From the NCBI RefSeq assembly GCF_026914305.1, contig NZ_CP113866.1:752183-816182 (forward strand): DNA of 64,000 bases, written 5' to 3'. Made by a program: the position numbers and the translations under genes. Under the pieces are notes generated by a model, which saw nothing but the letters and a program-made list of their open reading frames with translations, was not told where the DNA came from and searched no databases. This DNA comes from Caldicellulosiruptor acetigenus. GTDB lineage: Bacteria > Bacillota > Thermoanaerobacteria > Caldicellulosiruptorales > Caldicellulosiruptoraceae. Position 1 is the first letter of the stretch; every line of letters begins with the position of its first letter. This document shows positions 16,166 through 24,591 of this stretch, piece after piece.

Positions 16166-17965
16166 GGGGCTGTCCAAAAAGACGAAAGGACAGCCTCTTT
16201 AATTTTGTATTTTTGACATAGTGATATATTTTTGATATAATATATAAAAAATGATAACATGAGGTGATATACCAGTGGCTCGTAAACATGATAAAGTTGT
16301 CTTCAAAAATTACAACCCATACCAATATTTAATGCCTATCGACCCAGAAGCTTTTATACCTCAAAATCATTTGGTCAGAGTAATTGATAAAATCATTGAT
16401 AAGATAGATATATCAACCGTAATGGAAAAGTACAAAGGTGGTGGTACAAGTAGTTACCATCCACTGATGTTATTAAAAGTTTTAATCTATGCTTACATAC
16501 AAGGTATTTATTCATCAAGAAAAATAGCTCGGGCTTTACGTGAAAACATTACTTTTATGTGGCTCTCAAAATATCAAGCTCCTGATTTTAGGACTATCAA
16601 CAGATTTAGAAAAGAAATTTTGGGGGATGCAATTGAAAATATCTTTGCCGAGGTGGTTAAACTCCTTATAGAGTTAGGATATGTAAACTTCGACTATTAC
16701 TATCTTGATGGGACAAAAGTTGAAGCTAATGCAAACAAGTATTCTTTTGTTTGGGCTAAAAGCACAAAAACTTTCGAAAAGAAACTGAGAGAAAAAGTAA
16801 AAAACACTCTTGGAGAAATTGAAAGAATAAATGAAGAGGAAGATAAAGCATTAGGAGATTTAGATGTAAAATTGGAAGCTGACTATGATAGCAAGCAGTT
16901 AGAAGAAAAAATTGAGCAAATAAATCAAAGACTTGAGGAAGCTGAGTTTAAAAGTAAGAGAAAAGAAAAAAGAGTAAAGAAATTGGTAAAGGTATTGAAA
17001 AATGATTGCGTTTTCAGACTCAAAAAGTATGAGAATTATGAGACAATTTTAAACGGCAGGAACAGTTTCTCTAAGACAGACAATGATGCCACATTCATGA
17101 GGATGAAGGATGACCATATGAAAAATGGGATGCTAAAACCTGGATATAATGTTCAAATCGGCACACAGAACCGATTTGTAATAGGTTTTAGCATCCACCA
17201 AAGTCCCACAGATACTGTCTGCTTAAAAGAACATCTTGAGGCTGTGAAGAAGATGACAGGATTCACACCCAAGAATGTTATAGCAGACAGTGGCTATGGG
17301 TCTGAAGAAAACTATCTTCATCTGAAAGAATGTGGCATAAATAGCTATATTAAGTATAACACATTTGACTTGGAGCAGACAAGAAGATTTAAGAAGGATA
17401 TTTTTAATGTAAAGAACTGGGAGTACATAGCTGAAGAAGATGCCTATATTTGTCCTGCGGGTAAGAAGGTTAAATATTTGTATCCGAAGATAAGTGTAAA
17501 TGAGAGAGGATTTGTAAGCTATGAGAAGGTATATCAATGCGAAGAGATTTGCAATGGCTGTGAACACAGAGAAAAATGTTATAAAGGTAGAAGATGGAAG
17601 AAGAGATTTAGTGTAAGACCAAGGTTAGAAAAATTGAAGGAAGAGGTAAGACAAAGACTATTGAGTGAAGAAGGCAAAGAGATTTACAATAAAAGGAAGG
17701 TAGAAGTTGAGACAGTATTTGGGATAATAAAGAACAATAAAGGATTTAGGAGATTCCTGCTCAGAGGGTTAAAGGGTGTAAAGCTTGAGTGGGGTTTGGT
17801 TTGTATTGCCTATAACATAGAAAAATTAGCAAAGATAATGATAGAGGGTTGGGGTAAAACTGTCGCCCAACCCTCTTTTTGTTTGCTTTATAACTTAATA
17901 TTGGTATTTAATACCACAAAACGTTCTTTTTTGGTTATTAAAAATTATTGTTTTGGGACAGCCCC
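16166..17965 (+). mobile_element. IS1182-family insertion sequence, copy 1
   Basis: The ends are GGGGCTGTCC at 16166 and GGACAGCCCC ending at 17965, giving about 1.8 kb. Just inside the left end GGCTGTCC pairs with GGACAGCC (16188-16195) and is followed by a T-rich run, a terminator that would shield the transposase from outside transcription. I see no clear target duplication. It is nearly identical to the element at 55511-57309, which lies in the opposite orientation. Confidence 0.85.
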
Positions 17966-18053
17966 TTTTTTCATTGTTAAACCAGTTTTTAGCTTTACTG
18001 AAACTAATTCTAATGCCAACAGGTGTTCGCTATTAGGAATGATCAAATCTTAG
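16275..18053 (+). CDS. IS1182-family DDE transposase, copy 1
   Basis: The frame runs 592 residues from GTG 16275 (ATG in copy 2), behind a GAGGTGAT site. It reads out of the element's right end, so the last ~30 residues are host sequence. Catalytic residues appear as LDGTKVEANANKYSF (D), VIADSGYGSEENY (D) and VETVFGIIKNNKGFRRF (E). A CEEICNGCEHREKC cysteine cluster lies before the last motif. It cuts and rejoins the IS ends. The frame is intact, so it may be active. Confidence 0.88.
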   Translation: MARKHDKVVFKNYNPYQYLMPIDPEAFIPQNHLVRVIDKIIDKIDISTVMEKYKGGGTSSYHPLMLLKVLIYAYIQGIYSSRKIARALRENITFMWLSKYQAPDFRTINRFRKEILGDAIENIFAEVVKLLIELGYVNFDYYYLDGTKVEANANKYSFVWAKSTKTFEKKLREKVKNTLGEIERINEEEDKALGDLDVKLEADYDSKQLEEKIEQINQRLEEAEFKSKRKEKRVKKLVKVLKNDCVFRLKKYENYETILNGRNSFSKTDNDATFMRMKDDHMKNGMLKPGYNVQIGTQNRFVIGFSIHQSPTDTVCLKEHLEAVKKMTGFTPKNVIADSGYGSEENYLHLKECGINSYIKYNTFDLEQTRRFKKDIFNVKNWEYIAEEDAYICPAGKKVKYLYPKISVNERGFVSYEKVYQCEEICNGCEHREKCYKGRRWKKRFSVRPRLEKLKEEVRQRLLSEEGKEIYNKRKVEVETVFGIIKNNKGFRRFLLRGLKGVKLEWGLVCIAYNIEKLAKIMIEGWGKTVAQPSFCLLYNLILVFNTTKRSFLVIKNYCFGTAPFFIVKPVFSFTETNSNANRCSLLGMIKS

Positions 18054-18435
18054 TTGTGAAGGATCGATATCCCCTAACTGTGTTTGAGGATAAGGAACAA
18101 AGAATGATCAAATCTTAGTTGTGAAGGATCACGCAAATACGCCTACGAAAAAACTGGATCAAAAGCTCAAACCAGACACAGAAGTAGCGCAAAAACACAG
18201 ATAACTACTGGGGTTGCAGGTAGTGGGCAAATCCGGGAAGGGCTTTTGAGCTATGGTAGGGTGCCAGAATAGGCAACAAGGAGGAAAGGGAGATTGTAAA
18301 CGATTACATAAGGATGCGACAGAAAAAAGTCATGTCAGCTACAAAACAGCTGGTTCGAAAGCCTAACCAGAACCTGTACTAGCAGTCAAAACCCTTGAAA
18401 ATTCTGGTTTCAAATTGTGTTGCAAATTTCAAAAG
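18010..18435 (+). repeat. R1 noncoding repeat, copy B
   Basis: Begins with GGTGTTCGCTATTAGGAATG and has a short tandem duplication (GAATGATCAAATCTTAGTTG occurs at 18036 and 18102). The shared palindrome TGTAAACGATTACA lies at 18295-18308, and the tail ends near TTCAAATTGTGTTGC. There is no gene between the IS and 18890 apart from the RNA described next. Confidence 0.6.
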
Positions 18436-18574
18436 TTGAGTGTATAATAAAACTGTCAGGAACAGTGTATGAAAAATATGTCTACGAAAATGTAAAAATA
18501 AGAAATATGTTTTCAAATTAAGCTAAGAAGGGTATAATAAAAGTAGAGGATTTTTAGAATACTCATGGAAGAGA

Positions 18575-18745
18575 GCAAGTAAGGTGTGGTATGCACTTTA
18601 AAAGCATACCGGGCTGTGGCAGCAAGCCTCTCCCTAGCTTCGGGACGTAAAATATAGAAGCGCAGTGGGGCTTTTCCTTCGTGTTGGCGCCCTGCTGCCT
18701 AGGGATGAGAAATTCATCCCGAAAACAAAACACGAAAGTGTATTT
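18575..18745 (+). ncRNA. Structured RNA upstream of the Abi_2 gene (abiF-RNA-like)
   Basis: Two clean hairpins are visible: GGTATGC/GCATACC (18588-18594 with 18604-18610, 9-base loop) and GGGATGA/TCATCCC (18702-18708 with 18714-18720, 5-base loop). The GC-rich part between them has TCCCTAG (18631-18637), complementary to CTAGGGA (18699-18705), and GCAGTGGGGC facing GCCCTGCTGC, so a pseudoknot is possible. The region is far more GC-rich than its surroundings. From established knowledge, an 'abiF' RNA motif is found upstream of Abi_2/AbiF genes. Assignment here is by position and structure, not by alignment. Confidence 0.6.
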
Positions 18746-18813
18746 TTTACCAATAAAAGTAATAATAAATATTGACTTGGCAATCGAAAAGATTTAGAAT
18801 AAAAGTAACAGAG

Positions 18814-18876
18814 CTCACCACGCCTCTTGGTTGGCAGAAAGCCAGCCAATGCGGACCAGGGTGAGACTTTTTTATT
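18814..18876 (+). terminator. Terminator between the structured RNA and the Abi_2 gene
   Basis: Inner arms 18827-18835 and 18841-18849 form a 9-bp stem with a 5-base loop. Outer arms CTCACC (18814-18819) and GGTGAG (18860-18865) extend it, and ACTTTTTTATTT follows. It ends 14 bases before the Abi_2 start, so most transcripts would stop after the RNA and only readthrough would express the protein. Confidence 0.75.
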
Positions 18877-18889
18877 TAGAGGGATAAAA

Positions 18890-19780
18890 ATGTCAATAGA
18901 GGAGTTAAAACCTGCTCTTAGTGTGGAGGAACAAATAAAACTTTTAAACTCAAAAGGTTTAATAATTAAAGATATAGAATTCGCCATGCAAGTTCTGTCG
19001 AAAATTAGTTATTACAGGCTTAGTGGATACTGGCATTCCTTTTTGCGAAAAGATAACAAGTTTGAACACTTCGCAGGAAACATTTCTTTTGAAGATATAT
19101 ATCACATATATAGGTTCGACCAAAAGTTAAGACATATAATTTTCGAAGTAATAGAGGAAATTGAAATAACATTCCGGACAAAAGTGGTAAACTACTTTGC
19201 TTGTACATATGGTCCATTAAAGTATAAAGAACCAGAATACTTTGAAAATGCAGAATATCATAAGGAGTTTCTAAATGAAATTGAAAAAGCTATCAAAGAG
19301 CAAGAAAACAAGGAACAGTTTGTGCGGCATTATTTGAATAAATATAGCGGTGAGTTTCCCATCTGGGTAGTTGCAGAGATTCTATCCTTCGGCAGTATGT
19401 CCAAGTTTTATTCCAATCTTAAAAAAGACGATAGAGACAAAATTTCAAAAGAGTGGACTGGTTTTCCTTCGGAATACTTAAAAAGTTGGCTCAAAAGCTT
19501 GGTACTGGTGAGAAATTTATGTGCTCATTACAGGAGATTATACAGACAAACTTTTGCTTTTCCACCAAAACTGAGCAAGAAACAAAGAACGACTATAGGA
19601 AACAACAACTCATTATTTGCAATTTGCTTTGTTATGAAATATATGCTTGAGTCTTCAACGTGGGAGAATTTTATAACAAATCTGGAGGCACTTTTTGAAG
19701 AATACGAAGAAAAGAAAGTGGATATTTCTCTTATAGGTTTTCCAAATAACTGGCTTAAAATTTTTCGTTCATCGATATAA
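18890..19780 (+). CDS. Abi_2 (AbiD/AbiF) family HEPN protein
   Basis: 296 residues from ATG 18890 behind AGAGGG. The N-terminus SVEEQIKLLNSKGLII and ISYYRLSGYWHSF are Abi_2 signatures. RNLCAHYRRLY near residue 230 is an Rx4-6H HEPN ribonuclease motif. Abi_2 proteins of lactococci (AbiD, AbiF) block phage development. The HEPN domain is expected to cut RNA. Its layout, RNA then terminator then protein, resembles type III toxin-antitoxin loci where the RNA restrains the toxin. The frame is intact. Confidence 0.85.
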   Translation: MSIEELKPALSVEEQIKLLNSKGLIIKDIEFAMQVLSKISYYRLSGYWHSFLRKDNKFEHFAGNISFEDIYHIYRFDQKLRHIIFEVIEEIEITFRTKVVNYFACTYGPLKYKEPEYFENAEYHKEFLNEIEKAIKEQENKEQFVRHYLNKYSGEFPIWVVAEILSFGSMSKFYSNLKKDDRDKISKEWTGFPSEYLKSWLKSLVLVRNLCAHYRRLYRQTFAFPPKLSKKQRTTIGNNNSLFAICFVMKYMLESSTWENFITNLEALFEEYEEKKVDISLIGFPNNWLKIFRSSI

Positions 19781-19931
19781 TTCCAAGAGTGGTCAAACAA
19801 CATAATACAGTCAGGAACGAAAAGGGTAAAGGTAAGGCTTTTTGTTTTTTTAAGGGTGATAAATTTGGCGGTAAAATTTTTAACAGTCTTTCCGCAAGAA
19901 GTCTCCATCTTCTATAAGGGGGTTCTTTTAT

Positions 19932-20930
19932 ATGAGAAAAGTAATAAGTATATTTGTTTTAATTGTGATGGTTTTAAGCATCTCCTTATCATTTGCATTT
20001 GGTCAGGATAATAAAGGTATTACAACATCTAAACTGCTCAATTCCGATAAAGGCATTACTTACAAGATTCAAGGCGGGTATTTTTATATTTACTGGGGTG
20101 AAAAACCTACAGGTGGATATGTAATTAAAATTAAGGAAGTTAAATTTGACAAAGGCATCTTGTATGTGTATTATTATACTAAATCTCCAAAGTTTACTGA
20201 CATAGTAACTCAAATTATTACTTATCCAAGTGACAAAGTTAAACTTCTAATATCTGAAGATACAATTAAAGAAGTAAAACTTATTGATATAACTAATACT
20301 GAAATTTATGACAAAAATTACATCAGAAATTATCTGCCACTAATCAAAGGTAATTATTGGGTGTATAATTATAAAGTCAGAGAACCATCAGGGAAAGGAC
20401 AAATAGTTGAAAAGAAAGGGAAAATCAAGATGGAAGTACAGGACATACATGAAGCAAAAGATTATACGGTTGTAGAGATGAAAGGGGATATTCTGAATCT
20501 TCAGCCCAACAGCCGTTTTGGTTTTTTGATAACTTCAAATAAAGTATATTGGCTTGATGAAGCAGACTTAAAAAATGTATTAAAAAATATTAACAAACTG
20601 CAGCAATACAAATCTTTATCAAAGATATTGGGTGAAGGAGTCAGGTTAATATTTGAGTTTCCATTATATCAGGGGCAAAAATTTGGTGGAGATTTGAAAC
20701 GAAACGATATGATGTATGTGTGGGTTGTAAGTCGGGATGGTAAGTTTTTAGGGAAAGGAAATAAAAGTTTTGACAAATTTAAATTAGAATATCGTGAGTT
20801 AGCAGATACAACAACAATTAGGTTTGTTCCGGGAATAGGTATAGTATCTGTTGCTTATCATCACAATGGAACTGTAGACGATAGAATAATAGAGTTGATA
20901 GACTATAAAGTCAACTACCCCCGCCTATAG
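19932..20930 (+). CDS. Secreted protein with PrcB-like domain
   Basis: 332 residues from ATG 19932 behind AAGGGGG. The N-terminus MRKVISIFVLIVMVLSISL with SFAFGQ is a signal peptide. Residues about 50-95 (YWGEKPTGGYVIKIKEV, LYVYYYTKSP) fit the PrcB C-terminal domain, first known from a spirochaete protease complex. The rest (NYLPLIKGNYWVYNYKV) resembles lipoprotein-type beta domains of unknown role. It acts outside the membrane. Its stop codon lies inside the palindromic element that follows. Confidence 0.7.
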   Translation: MRKVISIFVLIVMVLSISLSFAFGQDNKGITTSKLLNSDKGITYKIQGGYFYIYWGEKPTGGYVIKIKEVKFDKGILYVYYYTKSPKFTDIVTQIITYPSDKVKLLISEDTIKEVKLIDITNTEIYDKNYIRNYLPLIKGNYWVYNYKVREPSGKGQIVEKKGKIKMEVQDIHEAKDYTVVEMKGDILNLQPNSRFGFLITSNKVYWLDEADLKNVLKNINKLQQYKSLSKILGEGVRLIFEFPLYQGQKFGGDLKRNDMMYVWVVSRDGKFLGKGNKSFDKFKLEYRELADTTTIRFVPGIGIVSVAYHHNGTVDDRIIELIDYKVNYPRL

Positions 20931-20990
20931 AAGCGAGGGCTTGTCAGCAGGAATGGACTGCTGGCAGATTTGTCAACAAGCAGGTAGTTG
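20905..20990 (+). repeat. Palindromic element, IS200/IS605-end-like, copy 1
   Basis: An outer stem CAACTACC (20910) with GGTAGTTG (20982) encloses a CCCGCC..GCGAGGG hairpin and a CAGCA..TGCTG hairpin, making a three-way junction. The same design is found at 21559-21655. Such ends resemble the subterminal hairpins and guide-RNA ends of IS200/IS605 elements, but no tnpA or tnpB is present. Confidence 0.5.
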
Positions 20991-21174
20991 AATGTGGCTC
21001 TGCAGTTTGGGTGAAGTCTGGATTCGTACACCAACAAGTAAACCCTTTGTAGTTACAGGAACAATATCACAAAAGTGCTTGTACTCACTATAGTTAAAGG
21101 AAACAGCAGGAAAACCCTATGTCAATTCTAAGAAATGCAGGCATATACTCCATATGAGGAAGGGGTACAAATTT

Positions 21175-21558
21175 ATGAAGTCAAAATTAAATCAATACAA
21201 GTCAAGGATACTTCTTGCAATTTTTTGCATTGCTGTGTTAGTAGTATTATTTTTTAATGTGAAGTTACTTTATATTTTTCAAGAGGGAAATCCCATCCCT
21301 TTAGGATTAGCTATTTTCCGGCTTGAATACGGGCACTTGGAGGTAGTTACTTTTGCAAAAAACAAATTAGTGCAAAAGGAAGGTAAAGAAACACTCTTGA
21401 CTTCCTACCTTAAAAAATTTGGTTGGGAATTTTCTGATCGCCTTGGTTCAGTAATATTGTATAAAAAAGGTAATGAAACTCTTATTGTTAAAGCTCGATA
21501 TTTTACAAGACGATATATTGTGTACGAACTTAACAAGAACTTAGATGAATTGGACTGA
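21175..21558 (+). CDS. Small membrane-anchored hypothetical protein
   Basis: 127 residues from ATG 21175, chosen because GAAGGGG lies 8-9 bases upstream; the ATG at 21154 would place that site inside the gene. Residues 10-31 (ILLAIFCIAVLVVLFFNV) form one transmembrane helix, with the rest outside or as a cell-wall-facing domain. I do not recognise the family. A palindromic element follows directly. Confidence 0.5.
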   Translation: MKSKLNQYKSRILLAIFCIAVLVVLFFNVKLLYIFQEGNPIPLGLAIFRLEYGHLEVVTFAKNKLVQKEGKETLLTSYLKKFGWEFSDRLGSVILYKKGNETLIVKARYFTRRYIVYELNKNLDELD

Positions 21559-21655
21559 CGTCAACCACCTCCACCTATAGAGGTGGAGGCTTGCTGGCGG
21601 GAACGAACTGCTGTTGAATTTCCCTGATGGTAGGTGGTTGTATGTTGGGTGATGC
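21559..21655 (+). repeat. Palindromic element, IS200/IS605-end-like, copy 2
   Basis: Outer arms CAACCACCT (21562) and AGGTGGTTG (21632) enclose CCTCCACC/GGTGGAGG (a perfect hairpin with loop TATA) and the conserved GGCTTGCTGGCGGGAA. It parallels 20905-20990. The following 21656-21780 stretch is unusually GC-rich and holds no gene. Confidence 0.55.
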
Positions 21656-21794
21656 TGCAGCCGAACCTGATGTTCCGGGGCAACACTCCCTGCACCTAGC
21701 AGACAGCGGTGCAATCCCGTGACCTTATGCAGGGTGCTCCAGCACGCCTCAGTGCGCCTACCACGTAGATAAAACAAGCTACAGGGTGGTAGTT

Positions 21795-22045
21795 ATGATA
21801 AACAAAACTACAACAGTAAAAGAGGATGTTGAAACATATGAAGGGTTAAAGAAACTTTCAGAGCAGCTCAAACAACCAACGCGAAGATGATTCGGGAAGC
21901 TCTTACTGAGTACAAGAAGAAGATTATACTTTCAGCAACTGCAAAAACTTTTGATGCTCTTAAAGAAAACAGCGAGCTGTGGGAGGAAGAAATTGAAGAA
22001 AGGTAGTTGTGGGAAAATACATTGCGGGTTGGAATTGAAAAAGGA
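21795..22045 (+). pseudogene. Ribbon-helix-helix antitoxin relic (copy 4 of 4)
   Basis: ATG 21795 opens MINKTTTVKEDVETYEGLKK and reads to QLKQPT. A frameshift follows, and the second frame reads MIREALTEYKKKIILSATAK and LKENSELWEEEIEER before a stop. The start codon and the first 25 residues are intact in this copy. Confidence 0.6.
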
Positions 22046-22059
22046 ATACGACAAATGTC

Positions 22060-22440
22060 CTGATACAGTAATAGCTAACTGATATTTGATATTAGAAATA
22101 GTGAAACAAAAGCTCAAATCAGGCACGTGTCATGTTGCAAAGCCATTGATAGTCATGGTTTTGCAGGTAACAGGCAAACCTGAAAAGAGCTTTTGAGGCA
22201 GTGTAGAAACAGCGACATAGACAAGAAGATGGGAGGAAGTGTTGTAAACGATTACACCAAATTGCAAAGCTAAAATTCTACTTGGGTGTGCAAAAGCCAG
22301 CCTGAAAGCTCAAACAAGCCTCTTAGCAGTACTTGAAAACATTGAGAATGCTTGTTTCAAAACTGTTGCGAAAGCCTGAAAATTGAGGTATAAGGTATAA
22401 GAAAAACAATTAAAGAAACTGTATTCATAACTGTTTAAAG
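22060..22440 (+). repeat. R1 noncoding repeat, copy C
   Basis: Blocks ATTAGAAATAGTG, AAAGCTCAAATCAGGCA, ACAGGCAAACCTGAAAAGAG, TGTAAACGATTACA (22243-22256), CTGAAAGCTCAAAC and TTCAAAACTGTTGCGAA appear in the same order as in copies A and B. This is the most compact copy and follows directly on an antitoxin relic. Confidence 0.65.
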
Positions 22441-22453
22441 AAATGTAAAAATA

Positions 22454-22501
22454 AAAAGCAAACACGCCACATACAAAAAACTCTGTGGCTTTTGCTTTTT
22501 T
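22454..22501 (+). terminator. Intrinsic terminator
   Basis: GCCACA (22466-22471) pairs with TGTGGC (22484-22489), extended by AAAAGCAA/TTGCTTTT, and is followed by a T run. A TGGTATAAT promoter box for the next gene lies 25 bases on. Confidence 0.65.
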
Positions 22502-22589
22502 GTAGCATAAAGGATATTGGTTTGTGGTATAATCAAATCAAGAGTATGGTAAGAATACAAGCAAAAAAAGAGAGGAGCAACTCCCAAAG

Positions 22590-23243
22590 TTGAGAAAACT
22601 GAGAGTATACTTAGACACATCAATCATAAACCATTTAGAACAACAACAGGACAATCCAGAATATATGCAAATAACAAAGGAATTTTGGAAACAAATAGAA
22701 AAAGAAAAATACAGCGTATATATTTCGGATATCGTAATAACTGAGATAAATAAGTGTTCTGAACCAAAAAGAAGTAAACTCTTTGAATATCTAAATGGAA
22801 TACAGTACGAAAAAATTGCCGTGGACGAACATGTAATGGAACTTGCAGAAAGGTATATTGACGCAGGAATAATTCCAGCAAGGTTTTCTGATGATGCGAT
22901 TCATATAGCTGTGGCAAGTGTCAAAGATTGTGAGATATTGGTATCATGGAACTTTAAACGCATTGTTAAACTGAAGACAATTCAGGGTGTAAACGGAATA
23001 AATAAGTTAATGGGTTATAGAGAAATCCAACTGGTATCACCGCTTATGATGTTAGAAGAAGAAGTGATTGATAGGTTTGAAACGAGTGATATGAAAGAAT
23101 TACATGAGATAAGGGAGAAAATTTACGAGGAAACAAAAAATATGACACGAAAAGAATTTATTGAATACATTCGCAAAAAGGCAAAGAAAGCCGAAGAAGA
23201 GATGAAAAAGCTGGCTGAAAAATCCAGGGGAAAAGTTAATTAA
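22590..23243 (+). CDS. PIN-domain toxin fused to an antitoxin-like tail
   Basis: 217 residues from TTG 22590 behind GAGAGGAG. The PIN fold is clear: RVYLDTSIINHL (first Asp), ISDIVITEI (Glu), ARFSDDAIHIAVAS (Asp pair) and ILVSWNFKRIV. The domain normally ends near residue 165. It then continues in frame into MKELHEIREKIYEETKNMT and a charged helix. In related loci that segment is the start of a separate small partner gene, as the relic at 6682 also suggests. The fusion may hold the ribonuclease inactive in cis. Function of the fusion is inference. Confidence 0.7.
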   Translation: MRKLRVYLDTSIINHLEQQQDNPEYMQITKEFWKQIEKEKYSVYISDIVITEINKCSEPKRSKLFEYLNGIQYEKIAVDEHVMELAERYIDAGIIPARFSDDAIHIAVASVKDCEILVSWNFKRIVKLKTIQGVNGINKLMGYREIQLVSPLMMLEEEVIDRFETSDMKELHEIREKIYEETKNMTRKEFIEYIRKKAKKAEEEMKKLAEKSRGKVN

Positions 23244-23314
23244 GCTTATTTTTATGTATGGTATAATAAAAGTGTAAAGAAGAATATACAACTTGAGAAA
23301 AAGGAGAAAAAACT

Positions 23315-24195
23315 GTGTGCGATAAATTGCCACCAAAAGAGCACGATATAACATTTAAGTTTTTGTTTGAAGATAAAGAAGAAATACTTTTGCTAGTAAA
23401 GGATGTACTGCACTACACATGGGCAGACAGTATTGAAGAAAACTCCGTCGAGCTTGTCAAGACAAACTATGTTACCCAGCAGTTTTCGCAGGTTGAGGCT
23501 GATGTTGTAGCAAAAGCAAAACTAAAGGACAGAGAAGTGTATTTTTATATCATGATTGAGAACCAATCGAATGTAAAAAGAGAAATGCAACAAAAGATTT
23601 TAAAATACATGATAAGTTTATGGGCAGAGGAGATAAGAAAAGGGGTACAAATCCTGCCGGCAATTATACCGATAGTTGTGTACAACGGAATAGGTGAGAG
23701 ATGGAATGTATCAACCGACCTTATGGAAGCGTTTGACATATTCAAGGATGATGTGTTTAGATACAGAGTAGTTGACATAATAGAGCTTGATGTGAAGGAA
23801 CTTCTTGAGAGAGAAGAGGACGTACTGACACCAATAGTTTTCTACCTTGAGCAGGCAAGAGAAGACAGGAGTGAACTGATAGCAAGGCTTTTAGAGGTTG
23901 AAAAGAATTTAAAGAAGCTGAGCAGAAAGAATGTAGATAGATTTTTGAACTTAGTCTAAGAGTTAAACAAGGAGGAGTGGATGCCATGGGCGAGTTTATA
24001 TCCAATGTTGCAAGACTTTTAGATGAGGCAAGAACAAAAGATTTCATGGCAGGTAAACTTGAAGGAAATCTTGAAGCTACGATGAGAATAGCAAAAAATA
24101 TGATACTGAAAGGTTACAATGACCAGGCGATAGAGGAAATAACAGGACTTAGCATTGAAAAGATAAAGGAGCTGAGGAAGAAACTTGACAATTAA
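23315..24195 (+). pseudogene. Rpn-family nuclease gene, split by a stop and frameshift
   Basis: The first part (GTG 23315 to TAA 23959, 214 residues) carries the nuclease core: HDITFKFLFEDKEEILLL, YIMIENQSNVKREMQQKIL and ILPAIIPIVVYNG. The second part reads MGEFISNVARLLDEARTKDF, then IAKNMILKGYNDQAIEEITG to TAA 24195 in another frame. Together they make one normal-length Rpn protein, so one stop and one shift separate them. The second part has its own AAGGAGG and ATG (23986) and may still be translated. The catalytic half is intact. Confidence 0.7.
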
Positions 24196-24235
24196 GAATT
24201 AAACAAGCAATGATAGTTTTTTTGTTCTAAAAATC

Positions 24236-24455
24236 CAGCAAATGTAGACCAGGGTGGAACGGAAAAATCAAAAGCTGCTGGGAGAAAAAATGCTTGCCAG
24301 AGCAGGCTGGCATGCTTATATTGTTGGGTATAGGTGTATGTTTGTGTTTTAAAAATTCCAGAAAAAGGGCTTGACAGGGAAAGTAAAGGTGTGGTATATG
24401 TATTAATAAGCCATATTATACCTAAAAGGTTGTTAATAAAAAAGATTATTTTTGT
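24236..24455 (+). repeat. R2 noncoding repeat with promoter, copy 1
   Basis: Shared blocks are GTGGAACGGAAAAATC, AAGCTGCTGG, the GCTTGCCAGAGCAGGCTGGC hairpin, CTTGACAGGGAAAGTAAAGG and AATAAGCCATATTATACC with AAAAGGTTGTTAATA. The same blocks occur in order near 28078, 44806 and (the right part only) 55383. Confidence 0.65.
24371..24400 (+). promoter_or_regulatory. Sigma-A-type promoter inside R2 copy 1
   Basis: TTGACA (24371-24376) and TATATG (24395-24400) lie 18 bases apart. Transcription would run through the conserved leader to the terminator at 24472. Confidence 0.6.
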
Positions 24456-24471
24456 TCGATAGTAGAAAATC

Positions 24472-24511
24472 AAGCCGCAGGTGGTTTTGAAGCCGGCGGC
24501 TTTAATTTTTA
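24472..24511 (+). terminator. Terminator or attenuator downstream of the R2 promoter
   Basis: AAGCCGC (24472-24478) pairs with GCGGCTT (24496-24502), followed by TAATTTTT. With the promoter at 24371 it defines a short transcript of about 105 bases ending 80 bases before the surface-protein relic. Confidence 0.6.
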
Positions 24512-24591
24512 GGGGAAGATAGGTTACTTTTTGCGAATCTGATGGTACAAATATACATTGGAAGCAAAAATCAAACAAAAGAGTGGTGAGA

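Noticed and set aside
20905-21655. A complete IS200/IS605 element with tnpB guide RNA
   Set aside because: No tnpA or tnpB coding is present in any frame nearby; only end-like palindromes remain.
13930-22440. R1 blocks with recurring GTTCGCTATTAGAAATG considered as a CRISPR array
   Set aside because: Copies are kilobases apart, not regularly spaced, long (over 400 bp) and differ throughout; no cas genes are present.
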